Of a stretch of 64,000 nt of DNA, positions 33,900 through 43,187 are shown piece by piece. This DNA is from Gloeobacter violaceus PCC 7421. Lineage in GTDB: Bacteria; Cyanobacteriota; Cyanobacteriia; Gloeobacterales; Gloeobacteraceae. The translations under genes were made by a program, and so were the position numbers. Under the pieces are notes generated by a model. That model worked only from the letters and a program-made list of their open reading frames with translations, was not told where the DNA came from and did no database searches. The stretch lies in NCBI RefSeq assembly GCF_000011385.1, contig NC_005125.1, positions 1,798,001 to 1,862,000 of the forward strand, read 5' to 3'. The stretch's first letter is position 1; each line of letters opens with the position of its first letter.

Positions 33900-34142
33900 T
33901 ATGAAGCGGGTTTCGACGCTCACAAAAAGGTCAAAGGGCTCAAAAGACACCCAATGGTCGACGTGTTGGGCTTGGTGCCCAAGGTGTTTAACAGTTCCGA
34001 CCACGAGGGGTTGCAGGCTCTGGCGATGAGCATGAAAGGGAGGCTGGTACGCTTGAAGAAAATTATTGCCAACCAGGGATACACGGGCAGTTGCACCGAG
34101 GCGGTCGAACGGGTGTGCGGTTGGAAGGTGGATATCGTCTAA
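33900..34142 (+). pseudogene. IS5-family transposase remnant
   Basis: The frame reads YEAGFDAHKKVKGLKRHPMVDVLGL, then LKKIIANQGYTG and GWKVDIV. This matches the central DDE region of IS5-group transposases (DGHKKVKGRKRH..VDTLGL, W/ADxGYTG). The N-terminal third with the first catalytic Asp and the C-terminal Glu region are missing, and the second Asp of ADxGY is Asn here. No inverted repeats are evident. It is a dead fragment beside the toxin-antitoxin pair. Confidence 0.8.
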
Positions 34143-34223
34143 GTCAGTGATCCTAAAAAAACTGAGCTCCATATCCTAGAACCCAATCAGGGCAGGGATC
34201 TGCCCCAGTGAACCTTCTGCCCT

Positions 34224-34580
34224 TCACGGGGCACCTTCCACACCCGGCAATAACTGGTTCGCCCGCGCAACCATCAGCAGATTGGACAGGCGTTGCGCTT
34301 CGGCGGCGGCAACCCTTTTGCCGAACTCGCTCAACCGGTAGTAACGCCGCCGTTCCCCACCGGGTCCGGCGACTTCCTCAATCCATCCACTAGCCAGAAG
34401 CTGTTTGAGAGAGCCGTAGAGGATACCCGGCCCAAGTTTCAGCTTCCCCCCGGAGTACTCCTCAACAGCGCGCATCACTCCATAGCCGTGGCGGTCGCAC
34501 TCAGCCACGGCCAGAAGAATATGGAACACCGCCGGGGTGAGCGGAATAAAACACACGGGGTCCGCGTTGGCATCCGGCAT
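34224..34580 (-). CDS. PadR-family transcriptional regulator
   Basis: 118 residues from ATG 34580 with GGAGAGGG upstream. The PadR winged helix is clear: FHILLAVAECDRHGYGVMRAVEEYSGGKLKLGPGILYGSLKQLLASGWIEEV, then ERRRYYRLSEFGKR. The C-terminal dimerisation helix is short. The gene sits immediately downstream of a 22-bp perfect palindrome, almost certainly its own operator. The neighbouring target is unclear because an IS630-type element lies on the other side. Confidence 0.88.
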   Translation of the reverse strand: MPDANADPVCFIPLTPAVFHILLAVAECDRHGYGVMRAVEEYSGGKLKLGPGILYGSLKQLLASGWIEEVAGPGGERRRYYRLSEFGKRVAAAEAQRLSNLLMVARANQLLPGVEGAP

Positions 34581-34593
34581 CTTCACCCTCTCC

Positions 34594-34644
34594 AATAATC
34601 ACTTACTGATATATCTATAGCCGATATATCAGTAAGTGATTATT
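34594..34644. promoter_or_regulatory. 22-bp perfect inverted repeat, probable PadR operator
   Basis: Arms 34594-34615 and 34623-34644 are perfect complements around the 7-base spacer TATAGCC. Each arm ends in the self-complementary GATATATC. It begins 14 bp before the padR start, ideal for autorepression. Size and A+T content contrast with the G+C-rich surroundings. Confidence 0.8.
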
Positions 34645-34677
34645 GTCTACATGTCAAGAGTTCTGAAGCGGGTACTA

Positions 34678-35636
34678 TAGCTGTCGCCAACTTTATTAGG
34701 ACATAGGCTATAACTACCAGTAGTCTCTCGGCGACCGGCCATGGCAAAACCCTACAGTTACGACTTCCGCCAAAAAGTCCTGCAAGCCATCGAACTCAAC
34801 GGTCTCAAGAAAAGTGAAGCCAGCGAGCTGTTCGACATCAGTCGCAACACCATCAACTTGTGGTCTCAGCGCAAGGCAGAAACCGGAGATGTCCAGGCAA
34901 AGCCCAGACCGGCATCCCATAAGGGTCAGAAAATTACCGACTGGGAAAAGTTTCGGGCCTTCGTAGAAGCACATGGCGACAAAACCCAGGCCGAGATGGC
35001 GCAACTGTGGGATGGACAGATCAGTAGCCGCACGATTTCGCGGGCGTTGCACAAGCTTGGCATCACCCGAAAAAAAAGACCTACGGGTATCGCGAACGCG
35101 ATGAGGCGAAACGCTCAGCATTCCTAGAGCTTCTGCCGGACCCGAAAGCCGCGCACCTGGTGTATGTCGATCAGTCCGGCATGGACGAGCGCGACGATTA
35201 CGGATACGGTTGGTCGCCGTCGGGGGAGCGCTTTTACGGACTGAAAGCAGGTCGTCGTCAGGGTCGCATCAACATGATTGCGGGCTATCGAGCCGGTCAG
35301 CTGATCGCCCCGTTCACTGTCGAAGGGGCTTGCAATCGGACCGTGTTTGAAATTTGGCTGGAGAGCTGCTTGATTCCTGTGTTGCAGCCTGGCGAGTGGG
35401 TGATTCTGGATAACGCCACGTTTGATCATGGTGGCCGGATTGTCGCATTGATTGAAGCGGCCGGTGCCCACGTACTCTATTTACCCCCGTATTCCCCCGA
35501 CCTGAACCGCATTGAGAAGTGCTGGGCGTGGTTGAAAAGTCGGATTCGCAAACGGTTACGTGATTGCGGGCATTTGCGCAACGCGATGGATGCCGTTCTC
35601 AAACAGGCTGCGTCCTAACTTAAATGGCGACAGCTA
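34678..35636 (+). mobile_element. IS630-type insertion sequence
   Basis: 959-bp element bounded by 12-bp perfect inverted repeats TAGCTGTCGCCA / TGGCGACAGCTA, with a further match (TTAGGAC) inside both ends. It is flanked by a TA duplication (34676-34677 and 35637-35638), the target preference of the IS630/Tc1 group. It carries a single transposase in two overlapping-phase frames. Ends and catalytic residues look intact. Confidence 0.92.
34741..35618 (+). CDS. IS630-family transposase, two frames joined by -1 slippage
   Basis: Frame one (34741-35127) has the N-terminal HTH: YSYDFRQKVLQAIELNGLKKSEASELFDISRNTINLW and RTISRALHKLGITRKK. At 35070-35077 an A8 run allows a -1 shift into the second frame, which continues TYGYRERDEAKR...LLPDPKAAHLVYVDQSGMDE (first Asp), VILDNATFDHG (second Asp) and LPPYSPDLNRIEKCWAWLK (Glu), ending at 35618. 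The fused product is about 292 residues. Such programmed slippage is known in IS630 relatives; an inactivating indel is the alternative. Confidence 0.85.
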
Positions 35637-35711
35637 TATCTTTGGATTTCGGTTGCTGGTGCGTGTGGCTAGAACCGGCCTGGGATTTTGCAAAGGCAAT
35701 TCCGAAATGCC

Positions 35712-36485
35712 CTAGCGGCGCGCCTCGGGCAGCCGATGCCAGGGAACGAGCGGGTATTCGTGGTGCTCCCAGTGGTAGCCGAAGTGATAGCAGCTGACAA
35801 ATGACCAGAAGCTCGAAAGACGGTTGCTGGTGGCCCGGTGACGGTTGCGGTAGCCGCCGTCGGGTTGTCGGTGGGGCAAGTAGGTGCCGAAGTAGAACAA
35901 TTGCAAGGAACTGAGCACCAGCGGCAACAACCAGAACAGCGCCAGGTTGACGAGCGGAACGCCCATCAGCCAAGTGCACACCCCGAACACCACGGCCATG
36001 CCCGCGATCAAAAACGGGGTGTTCCGGCTCTCCATATAGTCCTTCATGAATTTCAAGTACCACTGAAAGAAGCCGCTATGTTCGCCGTCGTGGTAGTCGG
36101 GGTCTTTGCCGGTGGCTGGAAAGCGGTGGTGCAACTGATGTTTAATCAGTAGTTCGCGATAGGGCATAAAGGCGTACAGACCGACGGCGGCGGTACCAAG
36201 CCAATCGTTGATGCGGTGATTGGCGGGAAACACGGTTCGGTGCATCGCGTCGTGGGCAGTGATAAATAGACCTGTGTGCAGAAAGGTTCTGAGGATCACC
36301 ACGCCGATGACGGCCTGCAGCGATAACTCGCCAATAGGTAAGCGCAGCGCTGCGGCGAAACTGAAGATCCACAGGCCGATAATCACCAGAGCCCACCAGA
36401 GGCCGGAAGAATCGTTCTTATGGGTGATAACCCCTTCGGCAAGCCGCTTCGAAGTACGTTCCTTTACTGCCGAGCCACGCATCAT
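35712..36485 (-). CDS. crtW: Beta-carotene ketolase (CrtW type)
   Basis: 257 residues from ATG 36485 (the frame is open to 36569). It is a membrane-bound di-iron oxygenase that introduces the 4-keto group giving echinenone and canthaxanthin. The histidine boxes are [25 protein letters not shown] and [15 protein letters not shown], between TM helices. FGTYLPHR is a ketolase family signature. Gloeobacter is known to use a CrtW-type ketolase rather than CrtO alone. It lies just beyond the IS630-type element and diverges from def. Confidence 0.93.
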   Translation of the reverse strand: MMRGSAVKERTSKRLAEGVITHKNDSSGLWWALVIIGLWIFSFAAALRLPIGELSLQAVIGVVILRTFLHTGLFITAHDAMHRTVFPANHRINDWLGTAAVGLYAFMPYRELLIKHQLHHRFPATGKDPDYHDGEHSGFFQWYLKFMKDYMESRNTPFLIAGMAVVFGVCTWLMGVPLVNLALFWLLPLVLSSLQLFYFGTYLPHRQPDGGYRNRHRATSNRLSSFWSFVSCYHFGYHWEHHEYPLVPWHRLPEARR

Positions 36486-36695
36486 AGACCTTGTAGACCC
36501 GAAATAAAACTTTGCCTCCAGCCTGCAGACTGCGTCGCCTGCGGCGAAAGCGATCATTTCTATTTGCATCTTAAGCGTGCATACCCAAAAGACTGTCTAT
36601 CCGGAGTAGGGTCTAACGCCTGCCGAATTGGGGATCGTCAGAGTCGCTATCCGGTGACAATAGAGTGCGAATCCACGGGCACCAGCGGAGGGGGC

Positions 36696-37247
36696 GTGTA
36701 CGAAATCGTCAAAACCGGAGATCCGGTGCTGCGCCTGACGGCCAAGCCCTTGAACAGCGATGAAATTCAAAGCGAAGCGATCCAGCAACTGATCGCCGCG
36801 ATGGCCGAGCGGATGCGCGAGGCGCCGGGGGTAGGCCTCGCCGCCCCCCAAGTGGGCGTCTCGGTGCAACTGGTGGTCATCGAGGATCGCCCCGAGTACA
36901 TCGAGCGGCTGAGCGGTGCGGAGCGGCGCGAACGGGAGCGCGAGCCGGTGCCCTTTCATGTGCTCATCAACCCTGTGCTGAGCGTGGAAGGCGAAGAATC
37001 GGCCGTTTTTTTCGAGGGTTGTTTGAGCATTCCCGGTTACCAGGGGTTGGTGGCCCGGGCGCGGGTGGTGCGGGTCGAAGCACTCGACGAACGGGCCGCC
37101 CCGGTCGTCATCCGGGCACACGGCTGGTACGCCCGCATCCTCCAGCACGAAATCGATCACCTCAACGGCCTACTGTGCGTGGATCGCATGGATCTTCAGA
37201 CTTTCAGCACCCTCGAAAATTACGACCGCTTCTGGCGGGGAGGGTGA
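36696..37247 (+). CDS. def: Peptide deformylase
   Basis: 183 residues from GTG 36696, preceded by GGAGGGGG; the longer frame from 36420 overlaps crtW antisense and is rejected. It removes the N-terminal formyl group from nascent proteins. The three motifs are [19 protein letters not shown] with the metal Cys, and QHEIDHLNG with the two His and the catalytic Glu. An acidic/basic insert ([12 protein letters not shown]) lies between motifs 1 and 2. Confidence 0.95.
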
Positions 37248-37324
37248 TTGGACAGGTGCCAGGTGTCAGGGTAAAAACCGTTGTCCATCGGGTTTTTTAT
37301 TTGACCCTTGCCTGAGTTGCCCCA

Positions 37325-37566
37325 CTTCCCGATACTTCTGTAGCCCAATGGCGAGCCAGCCCCTTCGCCGCAGTCGACACGCGTCGTGCAGGCCCTGGAA
37401 GAATAAGCTTATCCAACCCACCAATTCTCGTTCCCAACCGTGCCCTGAAGTCCGGGGGGTGTCGGGGGGTGGCACGCCCCTGACGCGGGGAGGGGGAGAG
37501 CGCGAGAGGGGAACCCGAAGGGGGTTCCACCTCTCGCTCCACAGACTGTCGTGCCAAGCCAACAGC
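37325..37566 (+). repeat. Dispersed repeat, copy B (about 240 bp)
   Basis: Second copy of the element at 18030-18280, same strand, again between two genes (def and an rbsC-like gene). The blocks starting CGCCGCAGTCGACACG and GAGAGCGCGAGAGGGG and the terminal CCTCTCGCTCCACAGACT are shared. The middle has diverged, with small indels. The large hairpin is conserved, including its GAAGG loop region. There is no other feature in this gap. Confidence 0.85.
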
Positions 37567-37651
37567 AAGTGTCAGGTCACAGACATCGGTAGGAACTTCC
37601 GGCAATAGCGGCATTTCTCTGGCACACTGTGTCGAGAAGCCAGCGACAGTC

Positions 37652-38632
37652 ATGGGCGAGAGCACGTCAAAAAACCCAAAACTCCTCACCCTACCGGATT
37701 GGTTGCGTGAATGGCTCGCCCGCCAGACTGCCTACGGCCCGGCCATCGCCGTACTGATCGAGATCGTCGTCTTCAGCGCCATCGCCCCGGGCTTTTTTAC
37801 CCTCGAGAACTTCATCAACATCTCGCTGCAGACGGCGATTTTCGGCATCCTGGCGGTCGGAATGACACTGGTGATCCTGACGGGCGGCATCGATCTGTCG
37901 GTGGGATCGGTGGTGGCCCTTGCCGGGGTGAGCGGGGCCATGGTCGCCCAAGCGGGCGGGCTCGGCATGCCCGTGGCCATCGTGGTAGGCGGTGGGGTCG
38001 GGCTTTTGAGCGGTCTGTTGGTGGCGTACTTTCGGGTGGCTCCGTTTGTGGTCACCCTGGCCGGGCTCACCATTGCCCGCGGCCTCGCCTTTTTGCTCAC
38101 CGGCGGCCGGTCGATCGGCGGTTTGCCGCCCGACTTCACCTTCTGGGGCCAAAAACAGCTCGGCTTACTGCCGCTGCCAGTGCTCGTCTTGATGGTAGTG
38201 GTGACCGGAGGATACTTTTTGCTCACCCGCACAGTCTTCGGCCGCCAGATCTACGCCATCGGCGGCAACGCCGAGGCGAGTTGGCTCGCGGGAGTGCCGG
38301 TGCAAGGGGTGCTGGTGGCGGTCTATCTCATCAACGGCTTGCTCGCGGGGCTCGCGGGCGGGATGCTCGCCGCCCGGCTCGGAGCCGGAATTCCCAATAG
38401 CGGCCAACTCTACGAATTGGAGGTGATCGCAGCGGTAGTGGTGGGGGGCACCAGTTTGAGCGGCGGCCGAGGAGGAGTACTCGGCAGTCTGCTCGGGGCG
38501 CTGTTTATCGGCACCCTCGGCAACGGTCTCAATCTGCTGGGCGTCGATCCGTACCTGCAAAAAATCGTACTGGGAGTGGTGATCCTGGCGGCTGTGCTCG
38601 TCGATAGCGCCGGACGGCGGGGACAAAGATGA
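37652..38632 (+). CDS. Ribose-type sugar ABC transporter permease
   Basis: 326 residues, about ten TM helices, of the RbsC/BPD_transp_2 family. ILAVGMTLVILTGGIDLSVGSVVALAGV is the family signature, with VAPFVVTLAGLTIARGLAFLLTGG and GRQIYAIGGNAEASWLAGVPV following. No binding protein or ATPase gene is next to it, so substrate is unassigned. Its stop overlaps the lnt start by 4 bp (ATGA), so the two are cotranslated. Confidence 0.88.
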   Translation: MGESTSKNPKLLTLPDWLREWLARQTAYGPAIAVLIEIVVFSAIAPGFFTLENFINISLQTAIFGILAVGMTLVILTGGIDLSVGSVVALAGVSGAMVAQAGGLGMPVAIVVGGGVGLLSGLLVAYFRVAPFVVTLAGLTIARGLAFLLTGGRSIGGLPPDFTFWGQKQLGLLPLPVLVLMVVVTGGYFLLTRTVFGRQIYAIGGNAEASWLAGVPVQGVLVAVYLINGLLAGLAGGMLAARLGAGIPNSGQLYELEVIAAVVVGGTSLSGGRGGVLGSLLGALFIGTLGNGLNLLGVDPYLQKIVLGVVILAAVLVDSAGRRGQR

Positions 38633-40194
38633 GCGGGATCGCTCTGCGCAGGCGGCGGGAGCAAGCCCAACGGCGGCGCTCCATCGCGGGAGTGCTCGCG
38701 GCGGTGGGTGGGGGCACAGCCCTGGGCCTTGCCGCTCCGCCCACCGGCTGGGGGGTGCTGGTGTGGGTGGCCCTGGTGCCGTTGCTGGTCTACTTGCGCG
38801 CCGAGCACCGCCCCCGCGCTTTCTGGCTTGGAACCCTCGCGGGGATGGTCTACTACGCCATCTTGCTGCGCTGGCTGCTGGGATTTCATCCGCTCACCTG
38901 GCTGGGGATCGAGTGGTGGCCCAGCCTCGCGATCGCCCTGGGGGCGTGGCTGTTCGTGAGCGCGAGTCAAGCCTGGGTGATCGGACTCTGGGCGAGCCTG
39001 GTGGTCCGCACCCGCCTGAGCGGCCTGCGGCGGGTGCTCTTTGCCGTAGGTCTCTGGGTGGGACTGCACTGGCTTTGGGGCCAGGGGGAGACCGCCTTTC
39101 CCTGGGGGACACTTGCCCAGAGCCTGGCAGGTGACCTGTGGGCGGTGCAAACGGTCGCGCTGGGAGGCGCGCAGCTGCTGGTGGGATTGGCCGTCGCGGT
39201 CAATGCGCTGGTGGCCGAGAGCTGGAGCACGCGCCGTGTGGGCTACGCGGGCCTTGCAGCGCTCCTGGCGGCTTCGGTGTACCTATACGGATGGTGGCAA
39301 CTCGCCCAACCGCTGCCGGCAGGTGAGCCGTTGCGTATGGGCGTTATTCAGGGCAATATCGCCCAGGCGCGCAAGTGGACACCCGACGGCCGGCGCGAGA
39401 CCGTCGAGACCTACGTGCGCGGCTACGAAGAACTGGCGGCGGCCGGGGCGCAGCTGGTGCTCACCCCGGAGACGGCCTTTCCATTTATCTGGTCGCGCCC
39501 AACGAACCCGGCAGCACCGCTGGTCCCCGAGATTCAGTCCCGCCGGGTACCGGTGTTGCTCAGCGCCTTCGAGCGCCGCACCGACGGTCAGGTGGCCACC
39601 ACCCTGTTCGCCCTTGACGGCGACGCGCGGACCATAAGCACCTTCAACAAGATCCACCTGGTGCCCTTCGGAGAGCAAATCCCCCTCAAGGCGCTCATCG
39701 GGCCGCTGGTGCGCAAACTTTCCCCTGTTCAACAAGAAGTGTTTGCCGGCTCGCTGGGCCAGCGCCTGCAGACACCGGTGGGCCTTGTCGCCGCCGGAAT
39801 CTGCTTCGACTCGGCCTTTGCAGACGGCTTTCGCGCCCAGGTGGCCGCCGGGGCGCGCCTGCTGGTTCAATCGACCAACGACGCCTGGTACGGCCCGGCT
39901 ATGGCCCCCCAGCACCACGCCCTCGATGCGCTGCGGGCGGTGGAGACCGGCCGCTATCTGGTGCGCGCCTCCAACAACGGCACCAGTGCCGTTGTCGATC
40001 CGCTGGGCCGCACCACGCGGATCACCGGCTGGAACGTCTACGCGGCCTTTGTCGAACCGGTCCGGCTTCTTGAAGGGATGACGCTGTATGCCCTCTGGGG
40101 CGACTGGTTCGTGCCGCTCAGTGCGGCGCTGGCGCTCTTGGGGCTGATTGCCGGACGGAGCCCCGCCGGACGCCGGGGGCGCCGGAATTTTTAG
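38629..40194 (+). CDS. lnt: Apolipoprotein N-acyltransferase
   Basis: 521 residues. An N-terminal multi-TM domain (APPTGWGVLVWVALVPLL start) is followed by a nitrilase-like periplasmic domain from about residue 235. Catalytic Glu is in LTPETAFPF, Lys in FNKIHLVPFGEQIP and Cys in GICFDSAF; family members usually have ICYE here. It adds the third acyl chain to lipoproteins, several of which occur in this window. It is coupled to the sugar permease and convergent with the TPR gene. Confidence 0.93.
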   Translation: MSGIALRRRREQAQRRRSIAGVLAAVGGGTALGLAAPPTGWGVLVWVALVPLLVYLRAEHRPRAFWLGTLAGMVYYAILLRWLLGFHPLTWLGIEWWPSLAIALGAWLFVSASQAWVIGLWASLVVRTRLSGLRRVLFAVGLWVGLHWLWGQGETAFPWGTLAQSLAGDLWAVQTVALGGAQLLVGLAVAVNALVAESWSTRRVGYAGLAALLAASVYLYGWWQLAQPLPAGEPLRMGVIQGNIAQARKWTPDGRRETVETYVRGYEELAAAGAQLVLTPETAFPFIWSRPTNPAAPLVPEIQSRRVPVLLSAFERRTDGQVATTLFALDGDARTISTFNKIHLVPFGEQIPLKALIGPLVRKLSPVQQEVFAGSLGQRLQTPVGLVAAGICFDSAFADGFRAQVAAGARLLVQSTNDAWYGPAMAPQHHALDALRAVETGRYLVRASNNGTSAVVDPLGRTTRITGWNVYAAFVEPVRLLEGMTLYALWGDWFVPLSAALALLGLIAGRSPAGRRGRRNF

Positions 40195-40198
40195 GCTC

Positions 40199-40771
40199 TT
40201 ATTTTCTGCTGAGGTCTGTAGAGCGTTGTGCGTCCCTCAGGGCTCCCGGTGCGTCACCCAAGGCGCGCCGGACGGCGGCGCGCAAACGGTAGGCGGCCGG
40301 GTCGCCCGGATCTCGGCGGATCGCCTCGCTGCAATCGCTAAGCGCCGCCCGGTAGTGCGAAGCGGCCTGATGGGCTTCGCAGCGGCGCAGGTAGGCAATT
40401 GGGCGCGGCTGCAACGCAATGGAGCGGCTCAAGTCTGCAACGGCCGCGGCGTACTCGAAGAGCCATAGCCGCGCCAGACCGCGCTGAAGATAGAGATAAT
40501 CGTTGTCGGCGTCTGCTGCGAGCGCCTGGGTGAAAGTGGCTTCCGCCCCTCGCAGGTCACCTGTTTGCAACTTGTGGGTGCCCTCCTCCAGCATCGCTTG
40601 GGCAGCCCCCCAGTGATTTTCCTGGCGGACCCGCCACAGATGCAGACCGGCCAGCACCGTCAGGCCGGTGACCACCAGCCCGATGAGCAAAACCCGCTCC
40701 CGCACAGAGGAGGAAATGGCTTGATCCGCGAATTTGCCTGCCAACTTGTCACCGTGACACAGCGAGTGTAC
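40199..40771 (-). CDS. Membrane-anchored TPR protein
   Basis: About 190 residues from a GTG at 40771; the frame extends to 40825 and neither start has a good ribosome-binding site. One TM helix (VLLIGLVVTGLTVLAGLHLW) is followed by about four TPR units (AQAMLEEGTHKLQTGDLRGAEATFTQALAAD, YLQRGLARLWLFEYAAAVADLSRSIAL, HYRAALSDCSEAIRRDPGD). It probably acts as a scaffold. It lies 73 bp downstream of the large secreted protein on the same strand. Confidence 0.65.
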   Translation of the reverse strand, partial: VHSLCHGDKLAGKFADQAISSSVRERVLLIGLVVTGLTVLAGLHLWRVRQENHWGAAQAMLEEGTHKLQTGDLRGAEATFTQALAADADNDYLYLQRGLARLWLFEYAAAVADLSRSIALQPRPIAYLRRCEAHQAASHYRAALSDCSEAIRRDPGDPAAYRLRAAVRRALGDAPGALRDAQRSTDLSRK

Positions 40772-40897
40772 CCGCGCCTGTTGTGAAGGCGACAGGAAAC
40801 AACTAAACCTCCGCCAGACTGGCACAGCCTATCCTGTGAACCTGTTGCCAAGACGACAAGCCCACCAATATTTTGGGCGCACTTCGAAGCCAGGTGT

Positions 40898-42409
40898 TTA
40901 ATTTTTCGGTTTCTCTTGAGCTGGTGGTGGCGGCTGGGAGGGAGGCGCAGACTGATTTTTGGGCAAGATTTCGACTTTGGTATCGATTTTTTGACCGGCG
41001 CTCGGTGCCTGGATGTCGGCGGTAAAAGCGGCGAGAGGATTGTCCCGCTCCCAGCGATTTTTGACTTCGTCCGCCTGCTGAGTAATCTGGACGGCATAGA
41101 GCTGGTCGGCTTCCGCCTTCGACAGGGCACTGTCCTGGCGCTCGGAGCGGCCGGCCTCAGCCAGGGTACGGATCTCAACGCGATTGTCCTTGAGTTGCCA
41201 CAGCTCGATCTGGCTGCGGGAATTGAGCTGGCTGGCATTCCCTTCGTTGCGCGTCAGCATGTCGACGCGGGCGATGGCCAGGGCCGTCACCCCGGCGTAC
41301 TCAAAAAATGCTTTGACCAGGGCCGTGTCGGGCCGATCGCGATCGAGGATCTCGTGGAGCGGTCGGTCGATCTTGCGCACGATAGGCATCACCTCGTCGC
41401 GCTTGAGAAACGTGAGCGGCCCCACCTTCGGAAAAGCACCCGTGCGCACCAACTCCTCGGCAAGCCGCTGAGCGAGCGTATCGGTGACGGGCAGCGAGCC
41501 GACCCCGAGCAGGCCCACTCGGGTGGGTTCCTGCCTGGCGACCGAGCGGGGCAGCGCAAGGGAGAGGGTGGTCTTGAGACCCTCCACCAGCCAGATGCGC
41601 GTCTGTTTCTCGGTGTAGAGCGGGTGCTGAATCTTGACCTCCCAGCGGCCGGGGGTAAGTTTTTCGATGAGATAGCTGCCGCTGGCGTCGGTGCGGGCGG
41701 AGTGCTTACCGAGGCTCACCGTCGCCTCGGCGATTGGGTCACCCTGCTCGTTGCGGATTTGCCCGAGCAGCGTGGCCTGGGTGGGTACCGGGGCGGCAGC
41801 GCGGGGGGGGATCACGAATGTCGGGTTGGGCGCCCCCGGATCAGGTTTTGGTGCGCTCTGCACGGCCGGTTTGGCCGGGATCAAAGTTTTTGGCGCCGGG
41901 ACAGCGACGGGTTTCGGTTCGGCTTTGAGCATTGCGGGGGAAGGCTTGGCAGCCGCTCCTGGCGCTATGCCGGCAGGTGACGATTGTGGGGTCGTAGCGG
42001 CGGGTTTAGCCGGAGCCAAAGCCGGCTTGGCTGTGGAGGCCGGCCTGGAAAATGTGGGGATGGTGGGGGATTTGCCGGGTTGCGGCAGGGCGAGTGCCGG
42101 GGCGGCAAGCGGTTGGTCCTGGATGGGACCGGGTTTGGCCGGACCGGGCAAGGGTTGGGTCTGGCGAGTCCCGGATTTGGCCGCAGTCGGTACGGGTGGG
42201 CTCGGGGTGGCGGCGGGCTTTGACGGGGATACCGACGGCGTCTGCATCGGCTTGAAGGGAGGCTGAAGCTGGATCGCTCCGGCGGGAGCCGGGCGGGCCG
42301 GGGTAGTGGTGGGCTTGAAAGGGGCCGATGACTGGTCCTCGGGAGCGCCCCAGGCCGGAAGAGCGGCAGTGAGCATCGCGAGCCAGAGCCACTGAGGGAG
42401 AAGGCGCAT
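40898..42409 (-). CDS. Large secreted Pro/Ala-rich protein with a CarboxypepD_reg-like domain
   Basis: 503 residues. A signal peptide (about 1-21) leads into a 190-residue Pro/Ala/Lys-rich linker that should be disordered and might span the peptidoglycan. Residues about 215-290 form a beta-sandwich typical of carboxypeptidase regulatory-like domains (TLLGQIRNEQGDPIAEATVSL, TDASGSYLIEKLTPGRWEVKI). A mixed alpha/beta domain follows (RVGLLGVGSLPVTDTLAQRLAEELVRTGAF) that vaguely resembles CsgG/LpoB-type folds. The last 30 residues are again Pro-rich. Function is unknown. Confidence 0.6.
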   Translation of the reverse strand: MRLLPQWLWLAMLTAALPAWGAPEDQSSAPFKPTTTPARPAPAGAIQLQPPFKPMQTPSVSPSKPAATPSPPVPTAAKSGTRQTQPLPGPAKPGPIQDQPLAAPALALPQPGKSPTIPTFSRPASTAKPALAPAKPAATTPQSSPAGIAPGAAAKPSPAMLKAEPKPVAVPAPKTLIPAKPAVQSAPKPDPGAPNPTFVIPPRAAAPVPTQATLLGQIRNEQGDPIAEATVSLGKHSARTDASGSYLIEKLTPGRWEVKIQHPLYTEKQTRIWLVEGLKTTLSLALPRSVARQEPTRVGLLGVGSLPVTDTLAQRLAEELVRTGAFPKVGPLTFLKRDEVMPIVRKIDRPLHEILDRDRPDTALVKAFFEYAGVTALAIARVDMLTRNEGNASQLNSRSQIELWQLKDNRVEIRTLAEAGRSERQDSALSKAEADQLYAVQITQQADEVKNRWERDNPLAAFTADIQAPSAGQKIDTKVEILPKNQSAPPSQPPPPAQEKPKN

Positions 42410-42476
42410 AGAAAGCCCCGATGAATCGCAAAGACTGGCACCGATGGTAACTTACCCCCCTGCTATCCGGCTTCCC

Positions 42477-43187
42477 TCAGGCAAGCAGAATCGAGGCCGT
42501 ACCCAGGTAGCGCACCGATTGGGGGGTGATCTCGAAGCGGCAGGGCAAGACCAGCAGACCGCGCTCGATACCGGCACGCAGCAGTTGTCCATAAAGCGGA
42601 TCGAGGGAATCGCCCGGGCTGAAGGCCGTGCAGTCACCGCGGTTGATGAAGTACAGCATCGCTGCCCGCGTGCCGTGCTCACAAAGGCGGATCAGTTCGC
42701 GCAGGTGTTTCTGGCCGCGGGTGGTGACCGTATCCGGAAACAGGGCGAGGGTGCCCTGGTTGAGGGTAGTGCTCTTGACCTCCAGGTACAGCGGCTCCCC
42801 CTCGCCGGTGAGCAAAAAATCGATGCGGCTGTTTTCACTACCGTAAGGCACTTCGCGGCGAATGGTCCGGTAAGTGCCCACCTCGGCAATCACCCGCTCC
42901 ACCAGAGCCCGGTAGACGATGCGGTTGGGAAGGGCCGTATTCACCCCGACCCAGGTGCCGTCTAGGTCGATCATCTCCCAGGTGTAGGCGAGCTTGCGGG
43001 CCGGATCCGGTGAGCGCGACAGATATACCGGACTTCCGAGGGTGCTGATGGCCCGCATCGGACCGGTGTTCGGGCAGTGGGCGGTGACCAGTTGCCCGTC
43101 CTCCAGTTCAACCTCGGCAAAAAATCGCTTGTAGCGACGGCGCAGGATCCCCCGTACCAGGGGCGGGTACTCAAAAAGCACACTCAT
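42477..43187 (-). CDS. sfsA: SfsA family protein
   Basis: 236 residues from ATG 43187; the longer frame lies antisense to the neighbouring gene's coding phase. It shows the OB-like N-terminus (FAEVELEDGQLVTAHCPNTGPM) and a restriction-endonuclease-like core: SRIDFLLTGEGEPLYLEVKSTTL (D...ExK), FPDTVTTRGQKHLRELI and INRGDCTAFSPGDSLDPLY. SfsA was named sugar fermentation stimulation protein, and its fold suggests nucleic-acid processing. The start overlaps the upstream gene's stop (ATGA). Confidence 0.92.
   Translation of the reverse strand: MSVLFEYPPLVRGILRRRYKRFFAEVELEDGQLVTAHCPNTGPMRAISTLGSPVYLSRSPDPARKLAYTWEMIDLDGTWVGVNTALPNRIVYRALVERVIAEVGTYRTIRREVPYGSENSRIDFLLTGEGEPLYLEVKSTTLNQGTLALFPDTVTTRGQKHLRELIRLCEHGTRAAMLYFINRGDCTAFSPGDSLDPLYGQLLRAGIERGLLVLPCRFEITPQSVRYLGTASILLA

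Noticed and set aside
36420-36695. N-terminal extension of peptide deformylase
   Set aside because: It overlaps the start of crtW on the opposite strand; GTG 36696 has a strong ribosome-binding site and fits the family start.
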